From Chloroflexota bacterium (GTDB lineage Bacteria; Chloroflexota; UBA6077; SHYK01), in the NCBI GenBank assembly GCA_035652535.1, contig DASRDP010000009.1, positions 1-64,000 of the forward strand: a stretch of DNA of 64,000 nt, given 5' to 3'. The notes below the pieces were generated by a model, which was not told the DNA's origin, ran no database searches, and was given only the letters and a program-made list of their open reading frames with translations. Within the stretch, counting starts at the first letter, position 1, and each line of letters starts with the position of its first letter. Positions 44,318-53,232 of this stretch are shown here, one piece after another. A program made the position numbers and the translations under genes.

Positions 44318-45262
44318 TCAGGCAGCGGCAGGCTCAGCGGTTACGAGCTGCACGAAGATCTCCTCGAGGCTGACCGAAGCGGGGCGCAGCTCGCGCAGGC
44401 CCCAGCCGCGCTGCACCACGGTTTGCGCGAGCTGTTCGCGGATGTCGCTGCCCAAGGCGCAGTCCACGGCGAACACGTGGCTATCGGTGCCATTGCCGCG
44501 GGCTTTCACCGTCAGAACTTCCGGGATCGCCTGGATCGCCGCCATGATGGCCTCGCACGGGCCGCGGACTTCGACTTCGAGGGAATCGGACCCGCGCATG
44601 CGTCGCTGGAGGTTTTCCGGCGTGTCGATCGCTGCGACTCGACCGCGGTTGATGATGATGACGCGCTGGCACGTCATCGAGACTTCGGGAAGGATGTGCG
44701 TGCTGAGAATGACGGTGTGGGCGCCCGCCAGGTCGCGGATGACTTGTCGCGTCTCGACGATCTGGCGCGGGTCCAAGCCCACGGTGGGCTCGTCGAGGAT
44801 CAGGACTTCGGGGTCCGCGAGCAGCGCCTGCGCGAGGCCGACACGCTGGCGATACCCCTTGGAGAGCTTGCCGATCAGCCGATTCATGACATCGCCGATC
44901 TTGCACTTATCGGCGACGTCGTCGATGCGCGCGCGCCGTCTTCGCCCGTCTAAGCCCCGAATCTTGCCCATGAAGTGCAGATAGCTCTTTGGGGTCATTT
45001 CCGGATAGAGCGGAACCGTTTCGGGCATGTACCCGATGTGCTTTCGCGCCTCGAGCGAATCCTTGAAAACATCATGTCCCGCAACGGTCGCTCTGCCGCC
45101 AGTTGGGGGCATATAACCGGTCAGGATCCGCATTGTCGTCGTCTTCCCTGCGCCATTCGGCCCAAGGAAGCCGAGGATTTCGCCCTTGGGGACATCAAAG
45201 GAGATATCGTCGACCGCGGGGATACGACCGTAGTACTTCGAGAGGTGTTCAACGGTAATCAA
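44318..45262 (-). CDS. ABC transporter ATP-binding protein, GldA-like
   Basis: A 314-residue ATPase with Walker A GPNGAGKTT (about 33-41), signature KLSKGYRQ (about 131), Walker B LILDEPTVGLDP (about 154) and switch His in STHIL. A C-terminal domain of about 90 residues follows, as in GldA/CcmA-type subunits. The start is a TTG at 45262 with GAGG about five bases upstream. It leads the Gld-type operon, which runs through permease, GldG-like, DUF4340, nth and an IMPase-like gene with short gaps or overlaps. Confidence 0.9.
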   Translation of the reverse strand: MITVEHLSKYYGRIPAVDDISFDVPKGEILGFLGPNGAGKTTTMRILTGYMPPTGGRATVAGHDVFKDSLEARKHIGYMPETVPLYPEMTPKSYLHFMGKIRGLDGRRRRARIDDVADKCKIGDVMNRLIGKLSKGYRQRVGLAQALLADPEVLILDEPTVGLDPRQIVETRQVIRDLAGAHTVILSTHILPEVSMTCQRVIIINRGRVAAIDTPENLQRRMRGSDSLEVEVRGPCEAIMAAIQAIPEVLTVKARGNGTDSHVFAVDCALGSDIREQLAQTVVQRGWGLRELRPASVSLEEIFVQLVTAEPAAA

Positions 45263-45296
45263 TGTAGCCTCGCCCGATTATATCAGGGAGCGATTC

Positions 45297-47156
45297 TTAA
45301 GGATAGCGCTCGAAATATTCCCGCAAGATGTCCATTGCCGGCGGCAGGGCGTCACTTGGACCCCCGCCGTGCTCGACGAACACGGTAACGGAGACGCGCG
45401 GGTTCTCCACCGGGGCATACGCGGTGAACCAGCCGTGGGTCGGACCAATGGCGCTCCCCCCGCGTGGGGCAGCATACTCGGCGGTGCCTGTCTTCCCTGC
45501 CACCCGCACTCCAATGTTGTTGTGCGGCTTTGCCTGCGACGTGTCCATGACCGCGGCCATGCCGTCGCGAATCGCCGAGATCGTTTCCGGTTTCAGCGTG
45601 ACCTGGCGAAGCACCTGGGGCGTTGGGTCGTGCACCGGCTGGCCGTCTTCGTCGGCGACCGAGCGCACGACGTGGGGTCGGTAGAAGGTGCCCCCGGTCG
45701 CGATGGCGTTTGTCAGGTTCGCCACCTGGAGAGGGGTCGCCAGTACATCCCCCTGGCCGATGGCCATGTGATAGGTGTCGCCCGGCACCCACTCTTCGCC
45801 GATAGTCGCCTGCTTCCACGCGGGTGTGGGAACGCGGCCGGCCGCCTCGGACGATAGGTCGATGCCGGTCCGCTCTCCGTACCCGAGCATGCGGGCGTAC
45901 CGGGCGATGCGGTCCGCCTTGAGCCCGTCAATGGGACCATACCCCCCACCCAGCGTGTAGAAATACACGTTGCACGACTGGGCGAGACCCTGAACGAAGT
46001 CCAGCACGCCCATGACGCCCCAGTCCGGAAGATACGTGGACGCCGACGGATTGTACGGGTTCGGAATCCGGAGCCCACCGTTGCAGTCGATCCGCGTATC
46101 TCGGGTTGCGACGCCCTCCTCAAGCGCGCCGATGCCGGTGACGAGCTTGAACGTTGACCCCGGCGGGTATTGCCCGGCTATGCTCCGGTCGAAGAGGGGC
46201 AGTCGCGGGTCTGACAGGAGATGGTTGATCTCCTGGTCGTTGTTGGGCATGGCGAACAGGTTGTTGTCGAACCCTGGGATAGAAACCATCGCCAGAATCT
46301 CGCCGTTGCGCGGGTCCATGACAATCGCTACGCCTGAGGAATCCTCGCCTACCTTTTTCTTCATCACGTCGTACACCGCGCGCTGCAGATCGGCATCGAT
46401 GCTCAAGATAACCCGGTGGCCCGGTTCAGCGGCCTGCTCCTGCACCTCGCGAATCGGTCGCCCGGACACGTCGACTTCGACGAGCCTGGCGCCGGGATGG
46501 CCGTGAAGGTCCGCCTCGTAGGACTGCTCCACTCCGGTTGCCCCAACCCGCTCGTCGATCTGGTAACCGTCCGGTTTGTATCGCTTGGCGTATTCGTCCG
46601 GGGCGGGGAGGGCCGTGTAGCCGACGATGTGTGAGAAAATTGGGCCGTCGACGTACTGCCGGACCGTCGCGACCTGGATGTTGACGCCGGGCAGCGCCCA
46701 GCTCCGCTCCTCCAGCTGCAGCGCGGTTTCTCGCGGTACGTTCTCCATAATGGCGATGGGTGTGAACGATCGCGAATCGGCGGACTTCGACCGGAGCGTC
46801 TGCTCGATGTCTCCCACGGTCATGCCGAGGATGTCCGCCGTTTCTTTAAAGATCTGGCTTCGGCGGGCGGCAGGAACGTCGGCCTCTGTGATGGTGGCGA
46901 CGAACGTCGGCGCATTGACGGCAAGCGGCGTCATGTTGCGGTCGTAGATGACCCCGCGTAGGGGCTGGATCGTCGTAGGACGCAGGCTATTGTCCTCCGC
47001 CGCAGCGCGATGGACGAGGTTGTCGACGATCTGTAAGCGCCAGAGCTGCACCGTCAGGACGGCAAACGCGAGGACCGTGACTGCGCGCGCGAGCAGGCTT
47101 CGCCGGTGCCGGGGTGGAGCATCGACCTGCTCCAGGCCCACCGATTCGTGGTTCAC
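45297..47156 (-). CDS. mrdA: Penicillin-binding protein 2, peptidoglycan transpeptidase
   Basis: A 619-residue class B PBP. An N-terminal membrane anchor (about 24-42, AVTVLAFAVLTVQLWRLQI) is followed by the non-catalytic PBP-dimer domain (RGVIYDRNMTPLAVNAPTF). The transpeptidase domain has SxxK in PPGSTFKLVTG (about residue 331), SxN in QSCNVYFY and KTGT in AGKTGTAEY. This is the elongasome enzyme that crosslinks lateral wall. The start is a GTG at 47156 after AAGGAAG. The usual partners mreBCD and rodA are not in the window. Confidence 0.92.
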   Translation of the reverse strand: MNHESVGLEQVDAPPRHRRSLLARAVTVLAFAVLTVQLWRLQIVDNLVHRAAAEDNSLRPTTIQPLRGVIYDRNMTPLAVNAPTFVATITEADVPAARRSQIFKETADILGMTVGDIEQTLRSKSADSRSFTPIAIMENVPRETALQLEERSWALPGVNIQVATVRQYVDGPIFSHIVGYTALPAPDEYAKRYKPDGYQIDERVGATGVEQSYEADLHGHPGARLVEVDVSGRPIREVQEQAAEPGHRVILSIDADLQRAVYDVMKKKVGEDSSGVAIVMDPRNGEILAMVSIPGFDNNLFAMPNNDQEINHLLSDPRLPLFDRSIAGQYPPGSTFKLVTGIGALEEGVATRDTRIDCNGGLRIPNPYNPSASTYLPDWGVMGVLDFVQGLAQSCNVYFYTLGGGYGPIDGLKADRIARYARMLGYGERTGIDLSSEAAGRVPTPAWKQATIGEEWVPGDTYHMAIGQGDVLATPLQVANLTNAIATGGTFYRPHVVRSVADEDGQPVHDPTPQVLRQVTLKPETISAIRDGMAAVMDTSQAKPHNNIGVRVAGKTGTAEYAAPRGGSAIGPTHGWFTAYAPVENPRVSVTVFVEHGGGPSDALPPAMDILREYFERYP

Positions 47157-47232
47157 GCGTCACTTCCTTAGCTTTCGCCTTTTGATCGGCCACCGCAAAT
47201 GGTAGCGAATTCTCCCCGTTACGAGAGGGCAA

Positions 47233-47250
47233 AGGGGGGGGTCCCCCCCT
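47233..47250 (-). terminator. G/C-run stem after the active subtilase gene
   Basis: An eight-base G run and a seven-base C run around a single T, eight bases after the minus-strand stop at 47258, can fold into a stem. Homopolymer runs of this length are also places for assembly error, so the exact length is uncertain. Confidence 0.45.
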
Positions 47251-47257
47251 CGCCGCG

Positions 47258-49825
47258 TCAATAGGCGACCGCGTTGACGATGGCGGCGATCGGCTGACCG
47301 TTGTCGGCCACGACCGTCGCGGACCCGATGAATCCGTCCGGAAGCCCGCCAATGGCCGGCTGGAAATAGCTCTTGGCGGAGCCGGGTCCGATCACGTCCG
47401 ACTGCACCAACAGCGCTGTGCCCGTCTGGCTGCGGTACGTAATCGTCAGGGCAGCTGCTTGCTGGCCGAGATTCTGCACCTGCAGGCCGGTATTTGCGCC
47501 CGCAACGTTTCGCATGAGCAATGGCGCGTAAAGGGTATTCTGGCCCGATGCCAGCACCTGATAGGTCGACGAGACGTTCCGATCGTAATTCACCTCGTTG
47601 ACGAGGCCAGAGACGAGCTGCGCGTTGTCGACGGCGATGGTGGCAGAGCCCACGAAGCCGTCTGGGAGCCCAGGCGACGATGGCTGATAAAAGGTTCGCG
47701 ACCCGCCCGGGTCGATGCTGCCGCGATCGCTGTACGAGTCGCCTGGCCCGTCCGTTCCCCGATACGTCACGGTCACGTGCGCGGTGTCCGCTCCCAGGTT
47801 TTGAATTTGCACCCCGGTGTTCCACGTGCCGTTCGTCCGCCTGTTCTTGAACACGACCGGCGCCACGAGATTGGTGCCACTGTTGAGGGGCGCAGTGTAG
47901 GCTGCCGCGTTGCCGATTGGGTTGGTTTCGAGGATCACCAGGGCAAGGGGCTGCGCGTCCTGGCTCGTCGCGGTCAGGCCGCCAACGAAATTGTCGGGGA
48001 TGGCCGTCGTGTCTCGAAGACTGATCCGGCGGCTCGCCGCCGCCGGGATCGACACGCGATCAGTCCACACGCCGGGCCCGTCCGCGCTGGTGTAGGCGAG
48101 TTGCACGAACGTCGGATCGGCACCCAGGTTTTGAACGTAGGCTGTGGTGCTCCAGCCGTTTCGGTTCTTGAAGACCAGCGGCGCGTACGCGACGGGCGTG
48201 CCCCCGACACGCCCGTCGTAGGCGATCGAATTCCAGGAGGCGCGAGTAGCGGTCACGACGGAGGCGATCGCCCCCTCGGAGCTTATGACGCCCGAGCCCT
48301 CCCATGAGCCGCTGAGGAAGTCTATCGACTCCAGCTCGACGGTTGTCGAGGCGTTGGCGGGGAGTACGGCGTTCAGGCTGAGCGTGGACGAGCCATTCAC
48401 CTCGATGAGGCGGATCGTCGTAGAGGCGGGGGCATTGCCCGTGTTCATGACGCTGATGTGGCTGTTCCACCCATCCGTGCTGCGCGCCAACGCCGGGAGG
48501 TACACGGTGCTCGCCGGCGACGGCGTATTGTAGGTGAATGCGCGCGACCGACCTGGAACCGGCGATGGGGGCGGAGTTGGCGTTGGTGTCGCGACCGCCG
48601 TCGGAGGAGGCGGCGTCGGCGTGGGCGGTAGCTGGGCCGCGGCCGCCACGGCACGCGCCGCGTTCACGCGTCCCGCGCCCAGGCCGGAGTCGCCGATCGG
48701 GTCCGCCGTCGAACGGAGGATGGCTTCGACCTCGGGAATCGAATACTCCGGATGGAGCGAGAGGAGCAGCGCAATCACGCCGGTCACGTGGGGGGCCGCC
48801 ATAGACGTGCCCGTGTCCGTCCGATAGGTGGAGGTGCCGTCCCAGTAGGTGCTCAAGATGTTGGTACCCGGGCCGGCAATGTCGATCCAATCCCCGAAAT
48901 TCGAGTAGTAGGCGCGATGGTCCGCCTGGTCCGTAGCGCCGACCGCGATCACCGGATCTGTGGCGGCAGGAAAGGTCGGATCGGAGCTGCCCTCGTTTCC
49001 AGCCGCAACGACGAGAAGCACGTTCTTGCTTTGCGCATACGCGACCGCCTCTGTCAAGGCCGGAGAGACCTCCGCGCCGCTGAAACTCATGTTGATGATG
49101 CGGGCCCCGTGGTCGATGGCCCAGCGCATTCCCGCAGCGACCGTGCTGTCTTTGCCCGACCCATCCGCCTTCAGGACCTTGATGGGCATGATGGACACGC
49201 CCGGCGCGATGCCGGCGATCCCCATGCCATTATTGATGGTCGCGGCGATGGTGCCTGCTACGTGCGTGCCGTGGCCGCCGTCGTCCTGCGGTGACTCGTC
49301 TGGTTCGAGGAAATTGCGACCGTCGACGATCTTCCCCTGCAGCTCGGGATGTCCCAGGTCAACGCCGGTATCGACGACAGCGACCACCACCGACGCCGTG
49401 CCTGTCGTCACGTCCCAGGCATCGGGCGTTTGAATCCGCTGCAATCCCCATTGCTGAGGGAAGAGCGGGTCATTCGCCATCATCTGCGCCGACCGAACGT
49501 AGTTCGGCTGGGCCCAAACGACCTCTGGCCGAACCGTGAGACGCGCGGCGGCTCGGCGCTCCTCGCCGATGGGCACGCGCAGCAGAGTTACGTGGTCGTC
49601 GATAACGTGGTCGAGGACCGACGCACCGACTTCTGCGAGCGCGTCGGCCGTCGCATCGTCGCGCCAGCGGACGAGGACCTCGCCGGGCGCCAGGTCCTGG
49701 TCGCGGGCGCTAAGGATCGGCGGGGCTGTGAAATCGTGGCTCGCGGGCGCCGCAACCGGACCACCGGTGAGGAAGAGCCCGACGAGTCCGGTCGCAAGCA
49801 CGACGCGCAGGAGAACTCGGAACAA
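47258..49825 (-). CDS. Secreted subtilisin-like protease with beta-repeat tail (active triad)
   Basis: An 855-residue secreted S8 peptidase. A signal peptide (1-27) is followed by a fervidolysin-type propeptide (about 45-112, GEVLVRWRDDATADALAEVGA). The catalytic domain carries D152 (VVDTGVD), H185 (GGHGTHVAG), oxyanion N277 (AAGNEG) and S341 (TGTSMAAPHV). A Pro/Thr linker (about 395-430) leads to about four tandem repeats of roughly 110 residues. Their pattern is YAPLVFKN...W.T..QVQNLG...GLPDGFVGSATV, and the same repeats occur in the upstream gene. It starts seven bases after that gene ends, so the two are one transcript. Confidence 0.92.
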   Translation of the reverse strand: MFRVLLRVVLATGLVGLFLTGGPVAAPASHDFTAPPILSARDQDLAPGEVLVRWRDDATADALAEVGASVLDHVIDDHVTLLRVPIGEERRAAARLTVRPEVVWAQPNYVRSAQMMANDPLFPQQWGLQRIQTPDAWDVTTGTASVVVAVVDTGVDLGHPELQGKIVDGRNFLEPDESPQDDGGHGTHVAGTIAATINNGMGIAGIAPGVSIMPIKVLKADGSGKDSTVAAGMRWAIDHGARIINMSFSGAEVSPALTEAVAYAQSKNVLLVVAAGNEGSSDPTFPAATDPVIAVGATDQADHRAYYSNFGDWIDIAGPGTNILSTYWDGTSTYRTDTGTSMAAPHVTGVIALLLSLHPEYSIPEVEAILRSTADPIGDSGLGAGRVNAARAVAAAAQLPPTPTPPPPTAVATPTPTPPPSPVPGRSRAFTYNTPSPASTVYLPALARSTDGWNSHISVMNTGNAPASTTIRLIEVNGSSTLSLNAVLPANASTTVELESIDFLSGSWEGSGVISSEGAIASVVTATRASWNSIAYDGRVGGTPVAYAPLVFKNRNGWSTTAYVQNLGADPTFVQLAYTSADGPGVWTDRVSIPAAASRRISLRDTTAIPDNFVGGLTATSQDAQPLALVILETNPIGNAAAYTAPLNSGTNLVAPVVFKNRRTNGTWNTGVQIQNLGADTAHVTVTYRGTDGPGDSYSDRGSIDPGGSRTFYQPSSPGLPDGFVGSATIAVDNAQLVSGLVNEVNYDRNVSSTYQVLASGQNTLYAPLLMRNVAGANTGLQVQNLGQQAAALTITYRSQTGTALLVQSDVIGPGSAKSYFQPAIGGLPDGFIGSATVVADNGQPIAAIVNAVAY

Positions 49826-49832
49826 GGTTGGC

Positions 49833-52208
49833 CTATTTCACGGAGTTGACGATGCCCACGATGGGCACCGAGTCGCTCGAGGTGGCTATCGCGCTCCCGA
49901 CGAAAAACGGGGGGACCGCGTCGATGTCGGGGAGGAAAAATGTGCGGGCAGCCCCGGCGTCTAGCTCTTCTTGAAGCGCCGCCACCAGTGTGCCGTCTTG
50001 TTGATAGAGGCTCAAATCGACCGTCGTGGGTCGCGATCCAATGTTCTGGATCCGAACGCCAGAGTTCCAGCCGGCAAATCCACGATAGAGCAAGGGAAGC
50101 GCAATGGTCTGGCTGCCGTCCACGGGCAACTGGTACGCCATCCCCTCATCTCCGGTCGGATTCACTGTCGCGGCAACGCCCTGCAGTTGTCCGCCTCCTA
50201 TGGCCCGGAACGTCCCGGAACCGGCGAAGGGTGATGGGAGCTGCGCGTCTGTGGGTTCGCTGATGGGAGCGGCCGCATTCGAATCGAGCGGGCGTTGCGC
50301 CACCCAGCGTTCGCCGGGGCTCGCCGCGCTGTTGTAGGACACGGCAAGGGTCGTCGGAACGGAGCTCGCGTTCTGGACACGCACGTCGGTCACCCAGCTT
50401 GCACCGTTACGAAATATGAGCGGCGCATACGCGACGGGGCCCGGACTTCCGAACACGCTGTAGCTCGCGTTGGCGCCGCTGGCGGACACCGCGTTGACCA
50501 CCACCGCCAGGAGTTGGTCGTCGAGGCTATCGACGTAGGCGGCGCCGACCCAGCCGTCCGGCAGCCGATCCTCGGCTGGTTGGAATAGGGTCGCCGACCC
50601 GAAGGCGGGAATCGATACCATCGCGTCGGCCGTTGGCGCGCTGGAGTCGGTTGACGTATAGACGACGTGGACTCGGGTCGGAACGCCCCCAATGTTCTGC
50701 ACGCGGAGGCCGGTGCTCCACCCGTCGGAGGATCGGGCAAGGTAGGGCACCCAGACGCCTCGCGCCCCACCGCTGACTCCTTCGTACGTCAGGCGATCGC
50801 GCCCGGCCTGGTCCTGGTTCACCAATCCATCGATCGGACCATCAGCGTAGATGGCTGCCGACCCATTGAAACCGCTCGGCAGTCCGGCGAGCTGAGCTGG
50901 CTGGTACGTGGCGGAGCCGTTCGCGCCGATAGAAGAAGGGAAGGAGAGAACGAGCTTGCCGTCCATGTCGAACAGCTCGATGGTCAGGTTGACGGACTTG
51001 CCGCTGGTGTTCTGGACGGTGAAGGACGTACTCCAGCCGTTGACGTCCTTCTCGACAAGCGGAAAGTACAGGGAGTTCGTCGATGTACTCGCGGCCGTGT
51101 AGGCGCCAGCGCCGCTCGGTACGAAGTTCCACGGGCTGGCAAAAAGTACCGCGCGCGCAGCGTTGATTCGGCCAGCGCCCGTCTCCGCGTCCCGACCGGG
51201 TGGACCGACATCGTCGGCGGAGCTTTCGAGGATCGATCGGATGTCGCTGGGCGTGAGATTCGGGTTGATTGCGAGAAGAAGCGCAGCGACGCCGGATACG
51301 TGCGCTGCCGCCTGGGCCGTACTGCTCGCCACGGCGTAGCCATCCTGGCCGTCGGGCGACTTAAACGTGCTCGCGATCTGCTCGCCTGGCGCGGAAACGC
51401 TGATGTAGGACCCCGTGTCCGACGTGGACAGGCGCTGATCATCACGGCCGGTGGCGCCGACGGCGATCACGTGGGGGAACGCCGCCGGATAGGTGACCGC
51501 GTCTGCTCCGTCATTTGCCACCGGCGCGATCACCGTGACGCCCTGCGAGTGCGCGTAGTCGATCGCCGCCTCGAGATCGGGCGAGGGGTCAGGCCCCGTC
51601 AGTCCGAGGTTGATGATGTTGGCGCCATGGTCGACGGCCCAGGTGACACCGCGCGCGGCGATGGACGGATCCCCGCGCGCGTTCGCATCCAGCACCTTCA
51701 CCGGCATAATGCGCGCTTGCCAGGCAATGCCCGCGATGCCCGCGTGATTGTTGGTGTCGGCCGCGGCGATTCCCGCGACGTGCGTCCCGTTACCGTGATC
51801 GTCGTCGGGCTGGCTCGCGTCGTTCAGGAAGTTGTGGCCCGGCACCAGCTTGCGCACGAGATCGGGATGGGTGAGCGACACGCCCGTGTCAAGAATGGCA
51901 ATGACGACGGTGGAGGAACCGGTGGTCAGATCCCAGGCCTCTGGGGCGTGGATCTGGCGCAGGTTCCATTGATATTGGTCGTACAGGTCGTCATTTGGGA
52001 CGATAGCCGCGTGGACCTCGCCCGCGAGGGCGCGCATCTCCCCCCGCTGTGCAGCCAGCGGCGCAATCGCCAGGGCGATGACGAGCAGGACCCCGCGGCG
52101 ATACGGCTTGCGCGCGCGCCTCAGAGCATGAGTCGCGCAGCAGCCCACCCTGCTCCGCGTCGGATCCGTGTGCTGCTGGCAGTGGCGGCGTCGCAGACTA
52201 GCCGCCAA
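49833..52208 (-). CDS. Secreted subtilase homologue lacking catalytic His and Ser (pseudoprotease)
   Basis: A 791-residue S8-fold protein; numbering here is from the TTG at 52208. A GTG at 52148 is an alternative start that avoids overlap with the Trm112 gene. The signal helix is LLVIALAIAPLAA. The fold motifs are clear, but only D107 (ILDTGV) and oxyanion N232 remain. The catalytic His position is N140 (DDHGNGTHVAG against GHGTHVAG), and the Ser position is A298 (SSTAQAAAHVSG against the usual GTSQAAAHVSG). It also lacks the propeptide present in its neighbour. The reading frame is long and intact, and four C-terminal repeats of the same family follow. It probably binds rather than cuts. Confidence 0.88.
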   Translation of the reverse strand: MAASLRRRHCQQHTDPTRSRVGCCATHALRRARKPYRRGVLLVIALAIAPLAAQRGEMRALAGEVHAAIVPNDDLYDQYQWNLRQIHAPEAWDLTTGSSTVVIAILDTGVSLTHPDLVRKLVPGHNFLNDASQPDDDHGNGTHVAGIAAADTNNHAGIAGIAWQARIMPVKVLDANARGDPSIAARGVTWAVDHGANIINLGLTGPDPSPDLEAAIDYAHSQGVTVIAPVANDGADAVTYPAAFPHVIAVGATGRDDQRLSTSDTGSYISVSAPGEQIASTFKSPDGQDGYAVASSTAQAAAHVSGVAALLLAINPNLTPSDIRSILESSADDVGPPGRDAETGAGRINAARAVLFASPWNFVPSGAGAYTAASTSTNSLYFPLVEKDVNGWSTSFTVQNTSGKSVNLTIELFDMDGKLVLSFPSSIGANGSATYQPAQLAGLPSGFNGSAAIYADGPIDGLVNQDQAGRDRLTYEGVSGGARGVWVPYLARSSDGWSTGLRVQNIGGVPTRVHVVYTSTDSSAPTADAMVSIPAFGSATLFQPAEDRLPDGWVGAAYVDSLDDQLLAVVVNAVSASGANASYSVFGSPGPVAYAPLIFRNGASWVTDVRVQNASSVPTTLAVSYNSAASPGERWVAQRPLDSNAAAPISEPTDAQLPSPFAGSGTFRAIGGGQLQGVAATVNPTGDEGMAYQLPVDGSQTIALPLLYRGFAGWNSGVRIQNIGSRPTTVDLSLYQQDGTLVAALQEELDAGAARTFFLPDIDAVPPFFVGSAIATSSDSVPIVGIVNSVK

Positions 52209-52380
52209 CGGGTGGCCGGGGCTGGCCTTGCTCTGCCTCGTCGATGAGCATTACCGGAATGCCATCGCGGATGGGGTACCGTCGGCCGCAGGTGTCACAA
52301 ACGAGGTACGAATCTTCCAGGCGAACGGGTGTTTTGCAGGCCGGACACGCGAGAATTTCGAGGAGCTCTGGATCGATCAT
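52198..52380 (-). CDS. Trm112/UPF0434 family small zinc-binding protein
   Basis: A 60-residue protein starting MIDPELLEILACPACKTPV, with two Cys pairs (CPAC and CDTC) that form the zinc site of the family, then YPIRDGIPVML. Trm112-like proteins act as methyltransferase activators in eukaryotes and archaea; the bacterial role is unclear. The start is the ATG at 52380 after GGGGGAAG; the frame is open to 52395. Its stop lies inside the possible 5' end of the subtilase-like gene, so the three minus-strand genes may be one operon. Confidence 0.88.
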   Translation of the reverse strand: MIDPELLEILACPACKTPVRLEDSYLVCDTCGRRYPIRDGIPVMLIDEAEQGQPRPPVGG

Positions 52381-52531
52381 TCTTCCCCCGGGCAAAAATC
52401 GGGTATTTTGCCCTCTGCGCGCCCTGCGCGTATCATAGGCACGCTAGAAGCCCTGAATCAAGGGCGTGCCGCTCACTCTGACGGTACCGCCACTCGATCT
52501 ACGACCGGTATCGCCCCCCAAGCCGCGACAC

Positions 52532-52575
52532 ATTGGTGTCACACCAATCCTCCCCATCCGTTTACATCATGGGGA
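52532..52575 (+). promoter_or_regulatory. Palindrome and hairpin upstream of the ECF sigma gene
   Basis: ATTGGTGT-C-ACACCAAT (52532-52548) is a perfect 8-bp palindrome with a single central base. Just after it, TCCCCAT and ATGGGGA (52551-52575) form a 7-bp stem around 11 bases. Both lie in the 55-70 bases before the sigma-factor ATG at 52603. The first looks like an operator, the second like a leader hairpin. I see no clear -35/-10 pair. Confidence 0.45.
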
Positions 52576-52602
52576 GCAGCGGAAAGGAACCCAACCGGCT
52601 CC

Positions 52603-53232
52603 ATGACGCAGGCTGATCCCCAGGAAATCGCGCAGCGCGCAGCACAGCGGGACCCCGATGCGTTTGCCCAGCTGTACGACGAGCATGCGGACGTCGTGTA
52701 TCGGTCCATCTTCTATAAGGTGGGCGACGGGTCGATCGCGGAGGATCTAACCGCGGAAGTCTTTTCAAAAGCGTGGGAGCGGATCGACCGGTTTCAGTGG
52801 AGAAATGTCCCAGTCCAGCACTGGCTCCTGCGGATCGCGCGGAACGTTGTTATCGACTTCTGGCGCTCGCGGCGGCGAGTGGCAAGCCCGATTGATGAGC
52901 TTGGGGAAGCGACAAGCGAGGACCTTCTCCCCGACGAGCGAATCGCCTTTGATTTTGAGGTTGAAACACTCGGGCGTGCTCTGAGGAAGCTACCGGATGA
53001 TCAGCGGGACGTATTGATTCTTCGATTTATCGAGGGGTATTCGCACAAGGAGACGGCCGAGGTTCTGAAAAAGAGCGTAGTGGCCGTGCGTCAGATCCAG
53101 GTTCGCGCTCTACGGGCGTTACAGAATCTTTTAGCGGAAGGCGGAACGACCAGAAGTGCCGTGGCGGGCCCGAGACCTATTCGAGCGATTGCGGGGCGGG
53201 ACAGGACTGCGACCGAAGAGGCAGCGCCCTGA
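52603..53232 (+). CDS. ECF-type RNA polymerase sigma factor
   Basis: A 209-residue sigma-70 family factor. Region 2 has DAFAQLYDEHADVVYRSI, AEDLTAEVFSKAWERID and the region 2.4 part VQHWLLRIARNVVIDFWR. Region 4 has LPDDQRDVLILRFIEGYSHKE and recognition helix KSVVAVRQIQVRALRAL. The ATG at 52603 is chosen at the start of homology; the frame is open further upstream. Its end overlaps the DUF5667 gene by 77 bases in another frame. This is the usual arrangement of a sigma factor with a membrane partner that may hold it inactive. Confidence 0.9.
   Translation: MTQADPQEIAQRAAQRDPDAFAQLYDEHADVVYRSIFYKVGDGSIAEDLTAEVFSKAWERIDRFQWRNVPVQHWLLRIARNVVIDFWRSRRRVASPIDELGEATSEDLLPDERIAFDFEVETLGRALRKLPDDQRDVLILRFIEGYSHKETAEVLKKSVVAVRQIQVRALRALQNLLAEGGTTRSAVAGPRPIRAIAGRDRTATEEAAP

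Noticed and set aside
47233-47250. Assembly artefact at the G/C homopolymer pair
   Set aside because: Kept as a possible terminator because it forms a stem at the right place, but the run length should not be trusted.
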